Positions 54,778 to 63,317 of a stretch of 64,000 nucleotides of DNA are shown piece by piece. Source of the DNA: Paroceanicella profunda (lineage in GTDB: Bacteria > Pseudomonadota > Alphaproteobacteria > Rhodobacterales > Rhodobacteraceae). The DNA lies in contig NZ_CP040819.1 in assembly GCF_005887635.2 (NCBI RefSeq), positions 310,001-374,000 on the forward strand, written 5' to 3'. The first letter of the stretch is position 1. Each line of letters begins with the position of its first letter. The translations under genes and the position numbers were made by a program. The notes under the pieces are model-generated. The model was not told where the DNA came from. It saw only the letters and a list, made by a program, of their open reading frames with translations, and ran no database searches.

Positions 54778-55709
54778 GCCACGGCCCGGCGCCGGAACAG
54801 CGGCAGCAGCGCGAGGCAGGCCAGCGCCACCGCCCAGCGGCCGTGATCGGTGAACAGCACCCTGCGCCGGCGCAATTCGGTCTCCGAGGCGCTGCCGTGG
54901 GCGCCGAGCGCCTCTGCCAGCGTGTCCGGTGCGGTGGCGGGCACCACGCGCCCGCCCCCGGCCCGCGCCACCGCCTCCAGCGCGCCCGGTGCCGGCGGCG
55001 GCATCCCGTAGGGCAGGCTGGCGGGGCTGACCGCAACGGCCCAGACCCGCGCCCCGGAGGCGCGCAGCAGCCCCACCTCATGCAGCGCCTCGGGGCCGAG
55101 CCCGCCGCCATCGGAGACCAGCACCACGTCCGGCGCCTCGGCGGAAGCGTCGGCCAGCGTCTGTCGGGCCAGGGCGAAGGCGCGGTCAGGCCGGCTTCCG
55201 GCCACCGGCATGGTGTCGGGGCCGAGCGCGCCGATCACCGTCTGAAGCTGCTCGGTCTCCTCCGTCGGCACGCTCACCAGAAAGCTCTCGCCCGAGAACA
55301 GCGCCAGGGCCACCGGCCGGGTTCCGTGCCGGTCCACCAGCCGGGAGACCGCGGCCTGCGCATCGTCGAGCCCGCCGCCCTCGACCACCGAGGGCGAGAG
55401 ATCGACCAGGATCATCAGCACGTCGAGGTTGCGGAAGGCGGGTGCATCCCGGTTGCGCGTCGCCGGCCCGGCGAGGCCGAGCGCGAGCAGCGCCGCCGCG
55501 GCGCCGAGCAGCCAGGGCCGCAGGTCCCGCGTGGCCTCGTCCACCCAGCCGCGCGCGCGCAGGAGTGCGAGCATCTGCGGTGCGATGAGCCGGCGCCAGG
55601 CCGCCAGCCCGTCGGCCCGCCGCGCCATCAGCACCGCCGCCGCCAGGGCGAGCGGCAGTCCCAGCAGCCAGAGCGGGCGCAGCAGCAACACGGGGCCGAG
55701 ATCGATCAT
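54774..55709 (-). CDS. VWA-domain protein (BatB-like)
   Basis: A 311-residue membrane-anchored protein with a von Willebrand factor A domain. N-terminal hydrophobic segments (PLWLLGLPLALAAAVLMA and WLLGAAAALLALGLAG) precede the VWA domain. The MIDAS motif is LMILVDLSPSVVEGGG (DxSxS), and VVLVSDGGG carries the later Asp. A last hydrophobic stretch near residue 290 (WAVALACLALLPLF) anchors the C-terminus. It is coupled by ATGA to genes on both sides. MoxR AAA proteins act on such VWA proteins. Confidence 0.88.
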   Translation of the reverse strand: MIDLGPVLLLRPLWLLGLPLALAAAVLMARRADGLAAWRRLIAPQMLALLRARGWVDEATRDLRPWLLGAAAALLALGLAGPATRNRDAPAFRNLDVLMILVDLSPSVVEGGGLDDAQAAVSRLVDRHGTRPVALALFSGESFLVSVPTEETEQLQTVIGALGPDTMPVAGSRPDRAFALARQTLADASAEAPDVVLVSDGGGLGPEALHEVGLLRASGARVWAVAVSPASLPYGMPPPAPGALEAVARAGGGRVVPATAPDTLAEALGAHGSASETELRRRRVLFTDHGRWAVALACLALLPLFRRRAVA

Positions 55710-56659
55710 GCCACCTCCCCGCGCCGCAGCAACAGCGGCACTCCGAGCAGCAGCAGCGCCAGCGCCCCGGGCCAGACCCAGAGCGGCCGCCAGCCGCGGA
55801 TGGGCGGGGCGTCCGCGGCACTGGGTTCGAGCCGGTCGATCGCCTCGGCGACGGCACGCAGGTCCGCGGTGCTGCGCACCCGGAACATCACCCCGCCCGC
55901 CGCCTGCGCGATGCGGCGCAGGGTTGCGGTGTCGACCGCGTCGCGGCTGTCGGGCGCGCCCTCCAGGTCGCGGGGGCCGAGGGCGATGGTGTGGATGCGG
56001 ATGCCGAGCGCCGCGGCCGCGCCGGCCGCGGCCACCGGGTCCACCGCGCCGCTGGTGTCCTGCCCGTCCGAGAGCAGCAGGATCACCCGGCTGTCGGCGG
56101 CCCGCCCGCGCAGCCGGCGGATGGCGAGGCCGAGCCCGTCCGCGATGGCCGTGGCGCGGCCGGAAACGCCGATCATCGCGGTCTCGATCGCTTGCGCGAC
56201 GGCGGCCACGTCATGGGTCGGGGCGGCGGCCACATAGGCGCGCGCCCCGAACACCACCAGCCCCACCCTGTCGCCGTCGCGCCCACGCACGAACTGCGCC
56301 GCCACGGCCTGCACCGCGGCGAGGCGCGAGACCCGGGCGCCGTCGAGCTCGAAATCCTCACGTTCCATCGAGCCCGACAGATCGAGCGCCAGCACGATGT
56401 CGCGCCCCGAGGCGGGCAGCGCGTCGATGGTCTCGAGCTGGCGCGGGCCGGCGAGGGCGAGAAGCGCGCAACCCCAGGCCAGCCAGAGCGCGGCGCGCGG
56501 CAGGTGGCGCGCCGGCCCCTTCGGCACGGCGGGCCGGGCCTGCGCCGCGAAGGCGGGTGGCAGGGCAAGCGCGGCCCGGCGCAGCGGGCGCTGCGGCAGC
56601 AACAGCGCCAGCAGCGGCAAGGGCAGCAGGAGCAGGAGCCAGGACGCGGCGAAGCTCAT
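55706..56659 (-). CDS. VWA-domain protein (BatA-like)
   Basis: A 317-residue membrane protein. A first helix (FAASWLLLLLPLPLLALLL) and a second (ALWLAWGCALLALAG) lead to the VWA domain with a perfect MIDAS DIVLALDLSGSMEREDFEL and ILLLSDGQDTSGAVDP. A C-terminal helix (LWVWPGALALLLLGVPLLL) anchors it. The orientation puts the VWA domain in the periplasm. It lies between the DUF4381-like gene and the second VWA gene with 4-bp overlaps on both sides. Confidence 0.9.
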   Translation of the reverse strand: MSFAASWLLLLLPLPLLALLLPQRPLRRAALALPPAFAAQARPAVPKGPARHLPRAALWLAWGCALLALAGPRQLETIDALPASGRDIVLALDLSGSMEREDFELDGARVSRLAAVQAVAAQFVRGRDGDRVGLVVFGARAYVAAAPTHDVAAVAQAIETAMIGVSGRATAIADGLGLAIRRLRGRAADSRVILLLSDGQDTSGAVDPVAAAGAAAALGIRIHTIALGPRDLEGAPDSRDAVDTATLRRIAQAAGGVMFRVRSTADLRAVAEAIDRLEPSAADAPPIRGWRPLWVWPGALALLLLGVPLLLRRGEVA

Positions 56660-57612
56660 GTCCCCCGCCCCCTCAGCGGGGGACGCACCGTCTCCCCGCG
56701 CGGCCGCGGGCGCGACGGGCCGTCGCCCGGTTCGGCAGCAGTCGGCGCACCGCCGGTCGGTAGCGCCCCCTCCGGTGCGCGATCATTCGCACCGGCGGCC
56801 CCCGCCTGGGCACCGCCCGGCTGCGCGACGTCATCCATGTCATCACCGGGCATCCGGGCCTCAGCCACGCCACCCGGGAGCCGCGCAGCAGTTGCACCGC
56901 CATCATTCGGCGGGGTGGCCCCGCTCCCCCGGGGCGGCGCAACCCCGAGCACGGGATCACCCGGCAGCACGGCCTCACCCACGCGGTCCCCGGGCAGGGC
57001 AACATCAGCGAGGTCAACACGCGGTTGTCCGGCCACTGGCGCGCTGCCCCCCGGCGGCACGGTCTCGGGCACACCGCCCCCGGGTCGCGCAAGCCCGGCC
57101 ACGTCATCACGCGGCTGTCCGGTCTCCGGTGCGTTGTCGCCCGACGGCACGCCTGCTCCGTGATGCGCGGCTGCGGGGCCGCCAGTTCCGCGCCGCGCGG
57201 GCTCCGGCGCCGGGCGGGCGTTGCGCGCAGGCCACGGCATGGGGCCGGGCCGCCGCGCGGCGCGCAGCACCCGGCGCTCCAGCGCCTCCGCATCCCCCGG
57301 CACCGCGGGGTCGTAGAGCGCCCGGCGCGTGTCCGGCGGCAGGGGCTCAGCCGGGGCGAGGCGGCGCAGGAGGGCGGCGAGCCCGGCGAGCCGGTCCTCC
57401 CCCGGCAAGCCCCTCAGCCGGCGCAGCTCGGCCTGCACCGCCTGGCGGCGTGAGGGCCGGCGCCCCGTCACCAGCCGCAGCAGGGGCACGAGCGCCAGCC
57501 CGCTCACCAGCCCAAGGGCCAGCATCGCGCAGGCGTCGCGCCAGCCGAAGGCGGCGAAGCCCTCCGGCAGGCGGATCGGGGCCAGCCCGGACAGCAGCTC
57601 CTCCGGGCTCAT
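56656..57612 (-). CDS. DUF4381-like membrane protein with a long low-complexity tail
   Basis: A 318-residue protein. Residues 1-55 contain one membrane helix (ACAMLALGLVSGLALVPLL), and residues 55-135 a short cytoplasmic helical part, as in DUF4381 proteins found between MoxR and Bat genes. From about residue 140 the sequence turns into a Pro/Gly/Ala/Asp-rich tail with repeated LPGD/PPGG elements; two successive segments of about 31 residues starting at ETGQPRDD and AGQPRVDL resemble each other. Such a tail is not a usual part of the family. ATG at 57612; ATGA overlaps on both sides. Confidence 0.72.
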   Translation of the reverse strand: MSPEELLSGLAPIRLPEGFAAFGWRDACAMLALGLVSGLALVPLLRLVTGRRPSRRQAVQAELRRLRGLPGEDRLAGLAALLRRLAPAEPLPPDTRRALYDPAVPGDAEALERRVLRAARRPGPMPWPARNARPAPEPARRGTGGPAAAHHGAGVPSGDNAPETGQPRDDVAGLARPGGGVPETVPPGGSAPVAGQPRVDLADVALPGDRVGEAVLPGDPVLGVAPPRGSGATPPNDGGATAARLPGGVAEARMPGDDMDDVAQPGGAQAGAAGANDRAPEGALPTGGAPTAAEPGDGPSRPRPRGETVRPPLRGRGT

Positions 57613-58457
57613 GCGCAGGCCTGCGCGAGCGGATCCTCGTCGGAGCGCACCAGGCGCGTGGCGATGCCGAGCGCGTCCAGCCGCGCCGGCACCTCCGAGC
57701 CCGAGAAGCGCACCGGCTGCGCGGCCCGGCCCCGGCGGATGGTGAACACCCCGGCCGGCGGGGCGGTCTCCAGCGGGTCCTGCACCAGCAGGACCGTGAG
57801 GCGGCACTTGCGCAGCACCGCGCGGGCGACGGCGTCGAAATCCGCGCCGGGCCTGTCGAACCCGGTGGCGAGGATGAGCGCGGCCCCGGTGGTGACGGAG
57901 GCCGCGGCGCGGTCGAGGATTTCGGAGAGCTCGGGCCCCGGGGCGGCCGGGTCCGCCTCCAGCCCGGCGGCATGCAGGCGCGCGAGCGTGGCGAGCAGCC
58001 CGAGCAGGGCCGCCTCGCGCGGGCGAGGCGCGGCCACGCTGGTCTCGCCGTCACGCACCGCGTGCAGCCCCACCCGGCCGCCCGCGGCCACCACGCTCCA
58101 GCCCTCCAGCGCCAGCGCCTCCGCGGCCGCGACCGAGCGCAGGCGGCCGCGGCTGCCCCAGAACATCGGCGCGCGCAGGTCCGCGACCAGGAGGGCGGTC
58201 TTCTCCACCTCCTCGTGGAAGGTGCGCAGCTGCGGCCGCCCGCTGCGCGCGGTGGCGGCGGGGTCGAGATGGCGCGGGTCGTCGCCGTCCTGGAAGGGGC
58301 GCAGGTCGAAGATGTCGGTGCCCTCGCCCCGCCTGCGCCCGGCCACCGCCCCGGCACGCGAGGCCGCGGCCGCGGCCCGGTCCGCCGCCCCGGCCCGGCC
58401 CGCGAGGGCGACGAGCCGCTCCAGGCTCAGCCCGATGCCGGCGGGAGCCGGGGTCAT
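57609..58457 (-). CDS. DUF58-domain protein of the Bat operon
   Basis: A 282-residue DUF58 protein. The signature DLRPFQDGDDPRHLDPAATARSGRPQLRTFHEEVEKTALLVADLRAPMFWGS near residues 50-105 equals the family's [E/Q]xYxxGDDxRxIDWxxxAR pattern. A VWA-like second half follows, its ILATGFDRPGADFDAVARAV resembling the fourth VWA strand. No transmembrane helix. ATG at 58457. DUF58 proteins work with MoxR ATPases; the gene is coupled to moxR and to the DUF4381-like gene by 4-bp overlaps. Confidence 0.88.
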   Translation of the reverse strand: MTPAPAGIGLSLERLVALAGRAGAADRAAAAASRAGAVAGRRRGEGTDIFDLRPFQDGDDPRHLDPAATARSGRPQLRTFHEEVEKTALLVADLRAPMFWGSRGRLRSVAAAEALALEGWSVVAAGGRVGLHAVRDGETSVAAPRPREAALLGLLATLARLHAAGLEADPAAPGPELSEILDRAAASVTTGAALILATGFDRPGADFDAVARAVLRKCRLTVLLVQDPLETAPPAGVFTIRRGRAAQPVRFSGSEVPARLDALGIATRLVRSDEDPLAQACA

Positions 58458-59440
58458 AGCGGGCGCACCCGCTCGAGGATCTCCGCGAAGAGGCCGCGCG
58501 CGGTCTCCCCCGCCGCCAGCGCGCGCCAGGTCGGGATCAGCCGGTGGCACAGCACGTCCGGGGCCAGGGCCGCCACGTCCTCCGGCAGCGCATGGTCGCG
58601 GCCGTGCAGGAAGGCCCGGGCCCGGGCGCTGGCCGCGAGGGCCAGCGAGCCGCGCGGCGAGACCGCGTGGCGGATCCGCTCCGTCACGGCGAGCCCTTCC
58701 GCATCCCGCCGCGTGGCCATCACCAGCGCCACGATGTACTGCCGCAGGGCGGGCGAGAGATGCACCCCGGCCACGGCCGCCTTCATCCGCGCAAGCTCGG
58801 CGCGCGCCAGCCTGTCGGCCTGCGGCGCCGGGGCGTGGCTGAGCTCGCCCTCCACCAGGTCGAGGATGGCGCGTTCCTCCGCCTCGCCCGGCAGCGCGAG
58901 CAGCACGTGCATCCCGAACCGGTCCAGCTGTGCCTCCGGCAGGGGGAAGGTGCCCTCGTTCTCCAGCGAATTCTGCGTGGCGATCACCATGAAGGGCTCC
59001 GGCAGGGGATGCGTCTCCCCGCCCACGGTCACCTGCCCCTCGGCCATCGCCTCCAGCAGCGCGGACTGCACCTTGGGCGGGGCGCGGTTGATCTCGTCGA
59101 CCAGCACCAGCTCGTGGAAGATCGGGCCGGGCAGAAACCCCATGTCCGCTGATCCGGCACGGAACACCCGGGTGCCGGTGATGTCGGAGGGCATGAGGTC
59201 CGGCGTGCACTGGATGCGGGCGAACCGGCCCTCGATCCCCCCTGCGAGACAGCGCACCGCGCGGGTCTTGGCCAGGCCCGGCGGCCCCTCGATGAGCAGG
59301 TGCGCGCCGGTGAGCAGGCCGATGAGCAGGCGTTCGACGAGGGTCTCATGGCCGATCAGCGCGGCCTCCATCCGGGCCGCGAGCCTGCGGACGGCGTCGT
59401 TCGGCGCGTGGCCGGGGGCGAGTTCCGCGGCGTCCTCCAT
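58454..59440 (-). CDS. MoxR-family AAA+ ATPase
   Basis: A 328-residue AAA+ chaperone. Walker A is LIEGPPGLAKTRAVR (Lys58), Walker B LVLVDEINRAPP, sensor 1 VIATQNSLENEGTFPLPEAQLDRF, and the arginine-finger region and lid follow. The ATG at 59440 is preferred to an ATG at 59461 because AGGAG precedes it by 7 bases. It is the promoter-proximal gene of the seven-gene Bat operon, and should remodel or mature the VWA proteins encoded downstream, although its client here is unknown. Confidence 0.93.
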   Translation of the reverse strand: MEDAAELAPGHAPNDAVRRLAARMEAALIGHETLVERLLIGLLTGAHLLIEGPPGLAKTRAVRCLAGGIEGRFARIQCTPDLMPSDITGTRVFRAGSADMGFLPGPIFHELVLVDEINRAPPKVQSALLEAMAEGQVTVGGETHPLPEPFMVIATQNSLENEGTFPLPEAQLDRFGMHVLLALPGEAEERAILDLVEGELSHAPAPQADRLARAELARMKAAVAGVHLSPALRQYIVALVMATRRDAEGLAVTERIRHAVSPRGSLALAASARARAFLHGRDHALPEDVAALAPDVLCHRLIPTWRALAAGETARGLFAEILERVRPL

Positions 59441-60251
59441 ACCAGTCTCCTGTCGTGTCATTGCCGGCCCCGCGCGGACAGGCCGGCGGGACGGGAGAGA
59501 GTCGCCAGAGGATGCGACATTCCGCGGCCCGCCGCTCTACGACGAAGGGAGGAGAAGCAGGACCGGGCTCGCGGGCGGGCATTCGCTGGGGGGCGATGGG
59601 CGACAGGCGTCGCCGGCCCGCTGCTCCGGCTCCCGCCAACCGGCCCATTTCGCCAGCCTGTGCGTCGGGAGCGGCCGTGCGCCCTGACCCGGGGCCTTCG
59701 CCGGGCGGCTGCGGTCCGGACGGCACCCCGCGATGGCCCGGCATCCGGGCAGGGTCGGCAGGTGAGTGGTCCTTGGGCGCCGACGCCGGACACTCGGAAC
59801 GCCTGTCGATCCCTCCACCCCTCACCGCGCTCAGGAAAGCCTCGGAAACCTCACCCCGGTCGACACCTGCTCCGGTCGTGCCAGAGCGACCTGGCCGAAC
59901 GAGGGTGGATCAGCGCCGAGACCATCCGCCAGCACCGCTCGCTCAACCGAACCCCGGCGGCCCCACCTCAAAGGAAACGAGCCGGACCCTCCTCACCGTC
60001 AGGGCATCACGGGTCCCGGGCTATCCGGAGACGGGCAGACAGAGCGAGCGGGAGCCGTCTCAAATGGGCTCCTGAAACACCACTTCCACGGTGTTTCCGG
60101 CCGAAACGATGACGAAGGCGGCATGTCAGGCATCGGGCGATCGCGGTCTCGAAGGCCCGCTGACGGGCGAGCCGCCTCCCCGGCCCCGGGCCAGGATGGG
60201 CGCCGGTCGCCGATAGGTTGAGCCCCCTCAGGCCACCGGCTTTCCCCACGT
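59441..60251. other. Long spacer between the Bat operon and the molybdoenzyme operon
   Basis: An 811-bp gap. The Bat promoter should lie near 59460-59560. No gene is supported: open frames in this stretch are Pro/Arg/Ser-rich and unlike any family I know. An inverted repeat GAAACACC (60074-60081) / GGTGTTTC (60090-60097) with an 8-base loop lies some 150 bases past the molybdoenzyme stop and may be a terminator or operator. The sequence is less biased than the rest of the window from about 59850 on. Confidence 0.5.
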
Positions 60252-61031
60252 TCAGATGCCGGCGTACCATTCGTAGCCGCGATCTTCCCAGTAGCCGCCG
60301 TTGCCGCCCCGGATGCCGGCGAAGCTGTCCACCAGCTCGATGCCCATGATGTATTTCGCCTGCTTGTAGCCGAGCTGGCGCTCCACCCGAAGGCGCAACG
60401 GGGCGCCGTGGGCCACGGGCAGCGCCGCGCCGTTCATGGCGTGAGCGAGGATCGTCTGCGGGTGGAAGGCATCGATCATGTCGATGCTCTCGTAGTAGAC
60501 GCCGCTGCCGTCCAGCGTCAGTTCCAGCGCATCGGCACAGTGGAAGACGACGTATCGGGCGGCCGGCTTCGGGCCGGCCCGCTTCAGGACCGCGCCGAGA
60601 GGCACGCCCGTCCACTTGGCGATGGCGCTCCACCCCTCGACACAATCGTGGCGGGTGATCTGCGTGCGGGAGGGCATCGCCGAGAGATCGGCGAGGGACA
60701 GCGACAGGGGCGTGTCGACCAGGCCGCCGACGCTCAGGCGCCAGTCGGCGAAGGCGCTTCCCTGATGCTGAACATAGTCCGGCGTGTCCGGCTGGACGGT
60801 TCCGTTCGCGTAGAAGCGCGGCGTGATGTCGGCCTCGGTGTACTCACGTGCCAGCGCGTCCCTGCCCTGCAGGAGCCGCTGCGCCCGCAGGGTCAGCGTC
60901 TCGGCCGACCGGATCAGCGGGCCGCCGTCGCCCTGGCGGACCAGCGCCTCCCAGCCGCCGATCGCGGCGGCTCCGGCGGCCACCGATCCGACGGTCAGGA
61001 AGCTGCGGCGGGTGATCAGACGCTTCATCAT
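60252..61031 (-). CDS. Tat-exported molybdopterin-dependent oxidoreductase (sulfite-oxidase fold, MsrP-like)
   Basis: A 259-residue periplasmic molybdoenzyme. The twin-arginine signal ITRRSFLTVGSVAAGAAAIGG is at residues 6-26. The Mo-coordinating cysteine sits in ITRHDCVEGWSAIAKWTGVPLG near residue 130. HGAPLRLRVERQLGYKQAKYIMGIELVD ends the Mo-binding domain of the YedY/sulfite oxidase group. No dimerisation domain follows. The start overlaps the cytochrome gene's stop (ATGA), so this protein probably pairs with that cytochrome as electron donor or acceptor. The substrate (methionine sulfoxide, sulfite or other) is unknown. Confidence 0.9.
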   Translation of the reverse strand: MMKRLITRRSFLTVGSVAAGAAAIGGWEALVRQGDGGPLIRSAETLTLRAQRLLQGRDALAREYTEADITPRFYANGTVQPDTPDYVQHQGSAFADWRLSVGGLVDTPLSLSLADLSAMPSRTQITRHDCVEGWSAIAKWTGVPLGAVLKRAGPKPAARYVVFHCADALELTLDGSGVYYESIDMIDAFHPQTILAHAMNGAALPVAHGAPLRLRVERQLGYKQAKYIMGIELVDSFAGIRGGNGGYWEDRGYEWYAGI

Positions 61032-61873
61032 GCGCCCTCCTCTGTCCGGATGGCGTAGCGTCCGGTGATCATGGAGCGGATGTTGTTCCAGGGTCCCGAG
61101 AGCACGACCATCACGATGTGAACGATGAAGAACAGGAGCAGCAGCGACACGGCGATGAAGTGGATCGTACGTGCGGACTGCCGGCCCTGGAAGAGGTCGA
61201 GGAGATGCGGGAACACCGCGGTCATGCCGGGCGACATGGTCAGCCCGCTCAGCACGATCAGCGGCAGCAGGACGAAGATCACCGCGAGGTAGGTGAGCTT
61301 CTGGAGCGCGTTGTAGCGCCGGGCCTCGTCGCCCTTCGGAAACCGCAGGCGCAGGTGGTCGAGAACCTCGCGCCCCAGGTGACGGGGTGTGAGCTGATCC
61401 CGGGAGGGTGCGAGGTCGCGCCGGAGGTGCCGCGAGACCAGGCCGCAGGCGAGGTAGAGCGCCCCGTTGGCGATGAGCAGCCAGGCGAAGAAGAAGTGCC
61501 AGTGGCGCGCCGCGCCCAGGTCGTAAAACCCCGGCAGGGTGGCCCATGCCGGGAAGGCGCGCGGGGTGGGGATGCCCTCGACATCCGACACGCCGAGCAC
61601 GCCGGTCGTCGGGATGGCGGCGCCCGCGACCAGGAGCCGGCCCTTCAGCGTGCCGTCCGCGCCTTCGACCGCGCCGATTGACAGCACCGCCGGGTCGCCG
61701 TCCTGCCCCGTCCTGCCCCAGTAGAGCGCGGGATGGGCGTTGAAGATCTGCAACCCGCTCATCAGCATCACCGCGAGCGTGAAGGCGTTGATCCAGTGCG
61801 TGATCCGGGTCACGGCCGAGTGACGCTTCACCAGGACCTTCGCGCCTCGGGGTGGCTGGGCTTCTTCTGACAT
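61028..61873 (-). CDS. Cytochrome b561/b6-type membrane subunit
   Basis: A 281-residue integral membrane cytochrome b. Heme-ligand histidines are visible in VKRHSAVTRITHWINAFTL (residues 14-32), GAARHWHFFFAWLLIANG and RTIHFIAVSLLLLFFIVHIVMV. About four to five membrane helices, with a polar periplasmic loop near residues 55-105. It resembles the Ni/Fe-hydrogenase cytochrome b and YedZ-like partners of molybdoenzymes. GGGAGGG precedes the ATG at 61873. It transfers electrons between quinone and the molybdoenzyme encoded downstream with overlap. Confidence 0.9.
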   Translation of the reverse strand: MSEEAQPPRGAKVLVKRHSAVTRITHWINAFTLAVMLMSGLQIFNAHPALYWGRTGQDGDPAVLSIGAVEGADGTLKGRLLVAGAAIPTTGVLGVSDVEGIPTPRAFPAWATLPGFYDLGAARHWHFFFAWLLIANGALYLACGLVSRHLRRDLAPSRDQLTPRHLGREVLDHLRLRFPKGDEARRYNALQKLTYLAVIFVLLPLIVLSGLTMSPGMTAVFPHLLDLFQGRQSARTIHFIAVSLLLLFFIVHIVMVVLSGPWNNIRSMITGRYAIRTEEGA

Positions 61874-61988
61874 GTGTCCCTCCCCGGATGGGGCTGTTTG
61901 CGGAAAGCTGGCGTCGCTGAATGCGGGAGGCTCAGCGGCCACCGGGTCGATCCGAACCGGCAGCCGCCGAACGTGGCGGCTGCGCGGA

Positions 61989-62597
61989 TCACATCGGCGG
62001 AACGACGCCGTCCTTGCCGACAACCACCTGTTTCGCGGTGTAGCCGTCACCGGACGGGGCGGCGACGATGAACACGGTCGCGCCCGTGACGAGATCCGCC
62101 CTGGACGCCCCGATGATGGTGACCACCGGCGTTCCCTCGGGGATGGCGATCTCCTTGTCCTTGCCGTTGTAGTTGACCGTGACCTGGCGGCCCTCCACGT
62201 CCTTGACCGCGTTCGCGACTGTGGCGTTGGTCATCGTGCTCTTCGGCTTGAGGTCCCAGCCGTAGCTGCCCTCGCCCAGGCCCTTCAGCTCAGGCGGGAA
62301 AATCACAACCTCCAGCGCGCCGGCAACGCCCTTTTCATTCGGCAACGAGGCAATGCCGACGAAATCGCCGGTCTTGATGTCCGAGACCTTCGCCTCTGCA
62401 ACGCCGGCGATCGGCGCGCCGTCGGGCAGCGTCACGATCGCGGTTTCGCCTTCGCGCGTGTGGACGGTCAGCGTCGATCCGTCGAGCGTCTCGACCGTGC
62501 CGCGAACGTGCTGAGGGGTCGCGGCGTCCGCGAGGACGAGGCCCGGCAGCGCCATGGATGCCACGATGGCAATGGTGGACAGCAGCGTGATCTTCAT
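61989..62597 (-). CDS. Secreted DUF5666-like protein
   Basis: A 202-residue secreted protein. The signal peptide MKITLLSTIAIVASMALPGLVLA ends near residue 23. The mature part has two related beta-barrel-like segments: VRGTVETLDGSTLTVHTREGETAIVTLPDGAPIAGV and VEGRQVTVNYNGKDKEIAIPEGTPVVTI, the pattern of DUF5666 repeats. No cysteine or metal motif is seen. It lies 115 bp upstream of the cytochrome gene on the same strand and just downstream of a palindromic element shared with the TetR promoter. Composition is less GC-extreme than in neighbouring operons. Confidence 0.75.
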   Translation of the reverse strand: MKITLLSTIAIVASMALPGLVLADAATPQHVRGTVETLDGSTLTVHTREGETAIVTLPDGAPIAGVAEAKVSDIKTGDFVGIASLPNEKGVAGALEVVIFPPELKGLGEGSYGWDLKPKSTMTNATVANAVKDVEGRQVTVNYNGKDKEIAIPEGTPVVTIIGASRADLVTGATVFIVAAPSGDGYTAKQVVVGKDGVVPPM

Positions 62598-62609
62598 GAT
62601 TGATCCCTT

Positions 62610-62623
62610 ACCTATCAGTAGGT
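62610..62623 (-). promoter_or_regulatory. Candidate TetR operator before the DUF5666-like gene
   Basis: ACCTA-TCAG-TAGGT, a perfect 5-bp-arm inverted repeat, sits 13 bases before the start codon. Its complement ACCTACTGATAGGT agrees at 12 of 14 positions with 63295-63308 in front of the TetR gene, which suggests that the same repressor binds both. Confidence 0.6.
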
Positions 62624-62683
62624 AGTTTTTTGCGGCTCAGAAGAGGGCCCGACCGGCGCCGCAAGACGACCGGGCCGCGGGTC

Positions 62684-63265
62684 TCAGGCAGGCACGAGCC
62701 TGCGCAGAGAGGGAAAGACGATGGCCGCGAACAGCTCGGGCCTGCCCTGCGCGCGGGCCATGAGCATCGCGCCGTGCACCGCGGCGATGAACCATTCGGC
62801 CTCGGTGGCGGCCGGTTCGGAGAGCCGGAGGGAGCCGTCCTCCACGCCGCGCTTCATCTGCCGGACCATCCAGGCGGACAGCCCGTTGAAGAAGGACCGC
62901 ACCTCGGCGGCCACATCCTCGGGAAGCACCGGCATCTCGGTCGCCAGATGGGCGCACACACAGAACGGAAGATGGCCGTCGACGATGCACGCCTCCCAGT
63001 GCCGCGCGTAGGCTTCCAGGGCAGCGCGGGCATTGGCCGAGTCCCTCTCAGCAGCCGCGAGGCCGGTTTCGGCGCTGGCACGGAACGCCACGACCAGTTC
63101 GCGAACGAGGTCCGACTTGGCCGGAAAATGGTGGTGGATGCTGGCCTTGCGGATGCCGACGACCTTGGAAATGTCGGCGTAACTGAAGCCGTTATACCCG
63201 CCGGCGATGACGAGCTCCCGCGCAGAGGCGAGTATCCGGTGCGATGTGGTCGATGTGGCGTTCAT
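62684..63265 (-). CDS. TetR-family repressor of the molybdoenzyme locus
   Basis: A 193-residue TetR-family regulator. The HTH region ILASARELVIAGGYNGFSYADISKVVGIRKASIHHHFPAKSDLVREL covers residues 11-57. The C-terminal helical domain includes FCVCAHLATEMPVLPEDVAAEVRSFFNGL, a CVCxHLAxE motif common in the TetR_C family that includes YcdC/LfrR-like regulators. ATG at 63265. It is upstream of, and in the same direction as, the DUF5666-like gene (86 bp apart). A palindromic operator lies just upstream of its own gene and before the next. Confidence 0.9.
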   Translation of the reverse strand: MNATSTTSHRILASARELVIAGGYNGFSYADISKVVGIRKASIHHHFPAKSDLVRELVVAFRASAETGLAAAERDSANARAALEAYARHWEACIVDGHLPFCVCAHLATEMPVLPEDVAAEVRSFFNGLSAWMVRQMKRGVEDGSLRLSEPAATEAEWFIAAVHGAMLMARAQGRPELFAAIVFPSLRRLVPA

Positions 63266-63294
63266 GCTCTCATCCCTTGCGATGTCACCTCTCT

Positions 63295-63317
63295 ACCAAC
63301 TGATAGGCAGGCTATCA
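63295..63317 (-). promoter_or_regulatory. Candidate TetR operator before the TetR gene
   Basis: ACCAACTGATAGGC (63295-63308) resembles the element at 62610-62623 (12 of 14). It overlaps the perfect inverted repeat TGATAG-GCAGG-CTATCA (63301-63317). The site is about 30 bp before the TetR start, right for autoregulation. Confidence 0.6.

Noticed and set aside
59441-60251. Transposase remnant in the spacer
   Set aside because: Short peptides in several frames looked vaguely like a transposase, but no motif, terminal inverted repeat pair or target duplication could be found.
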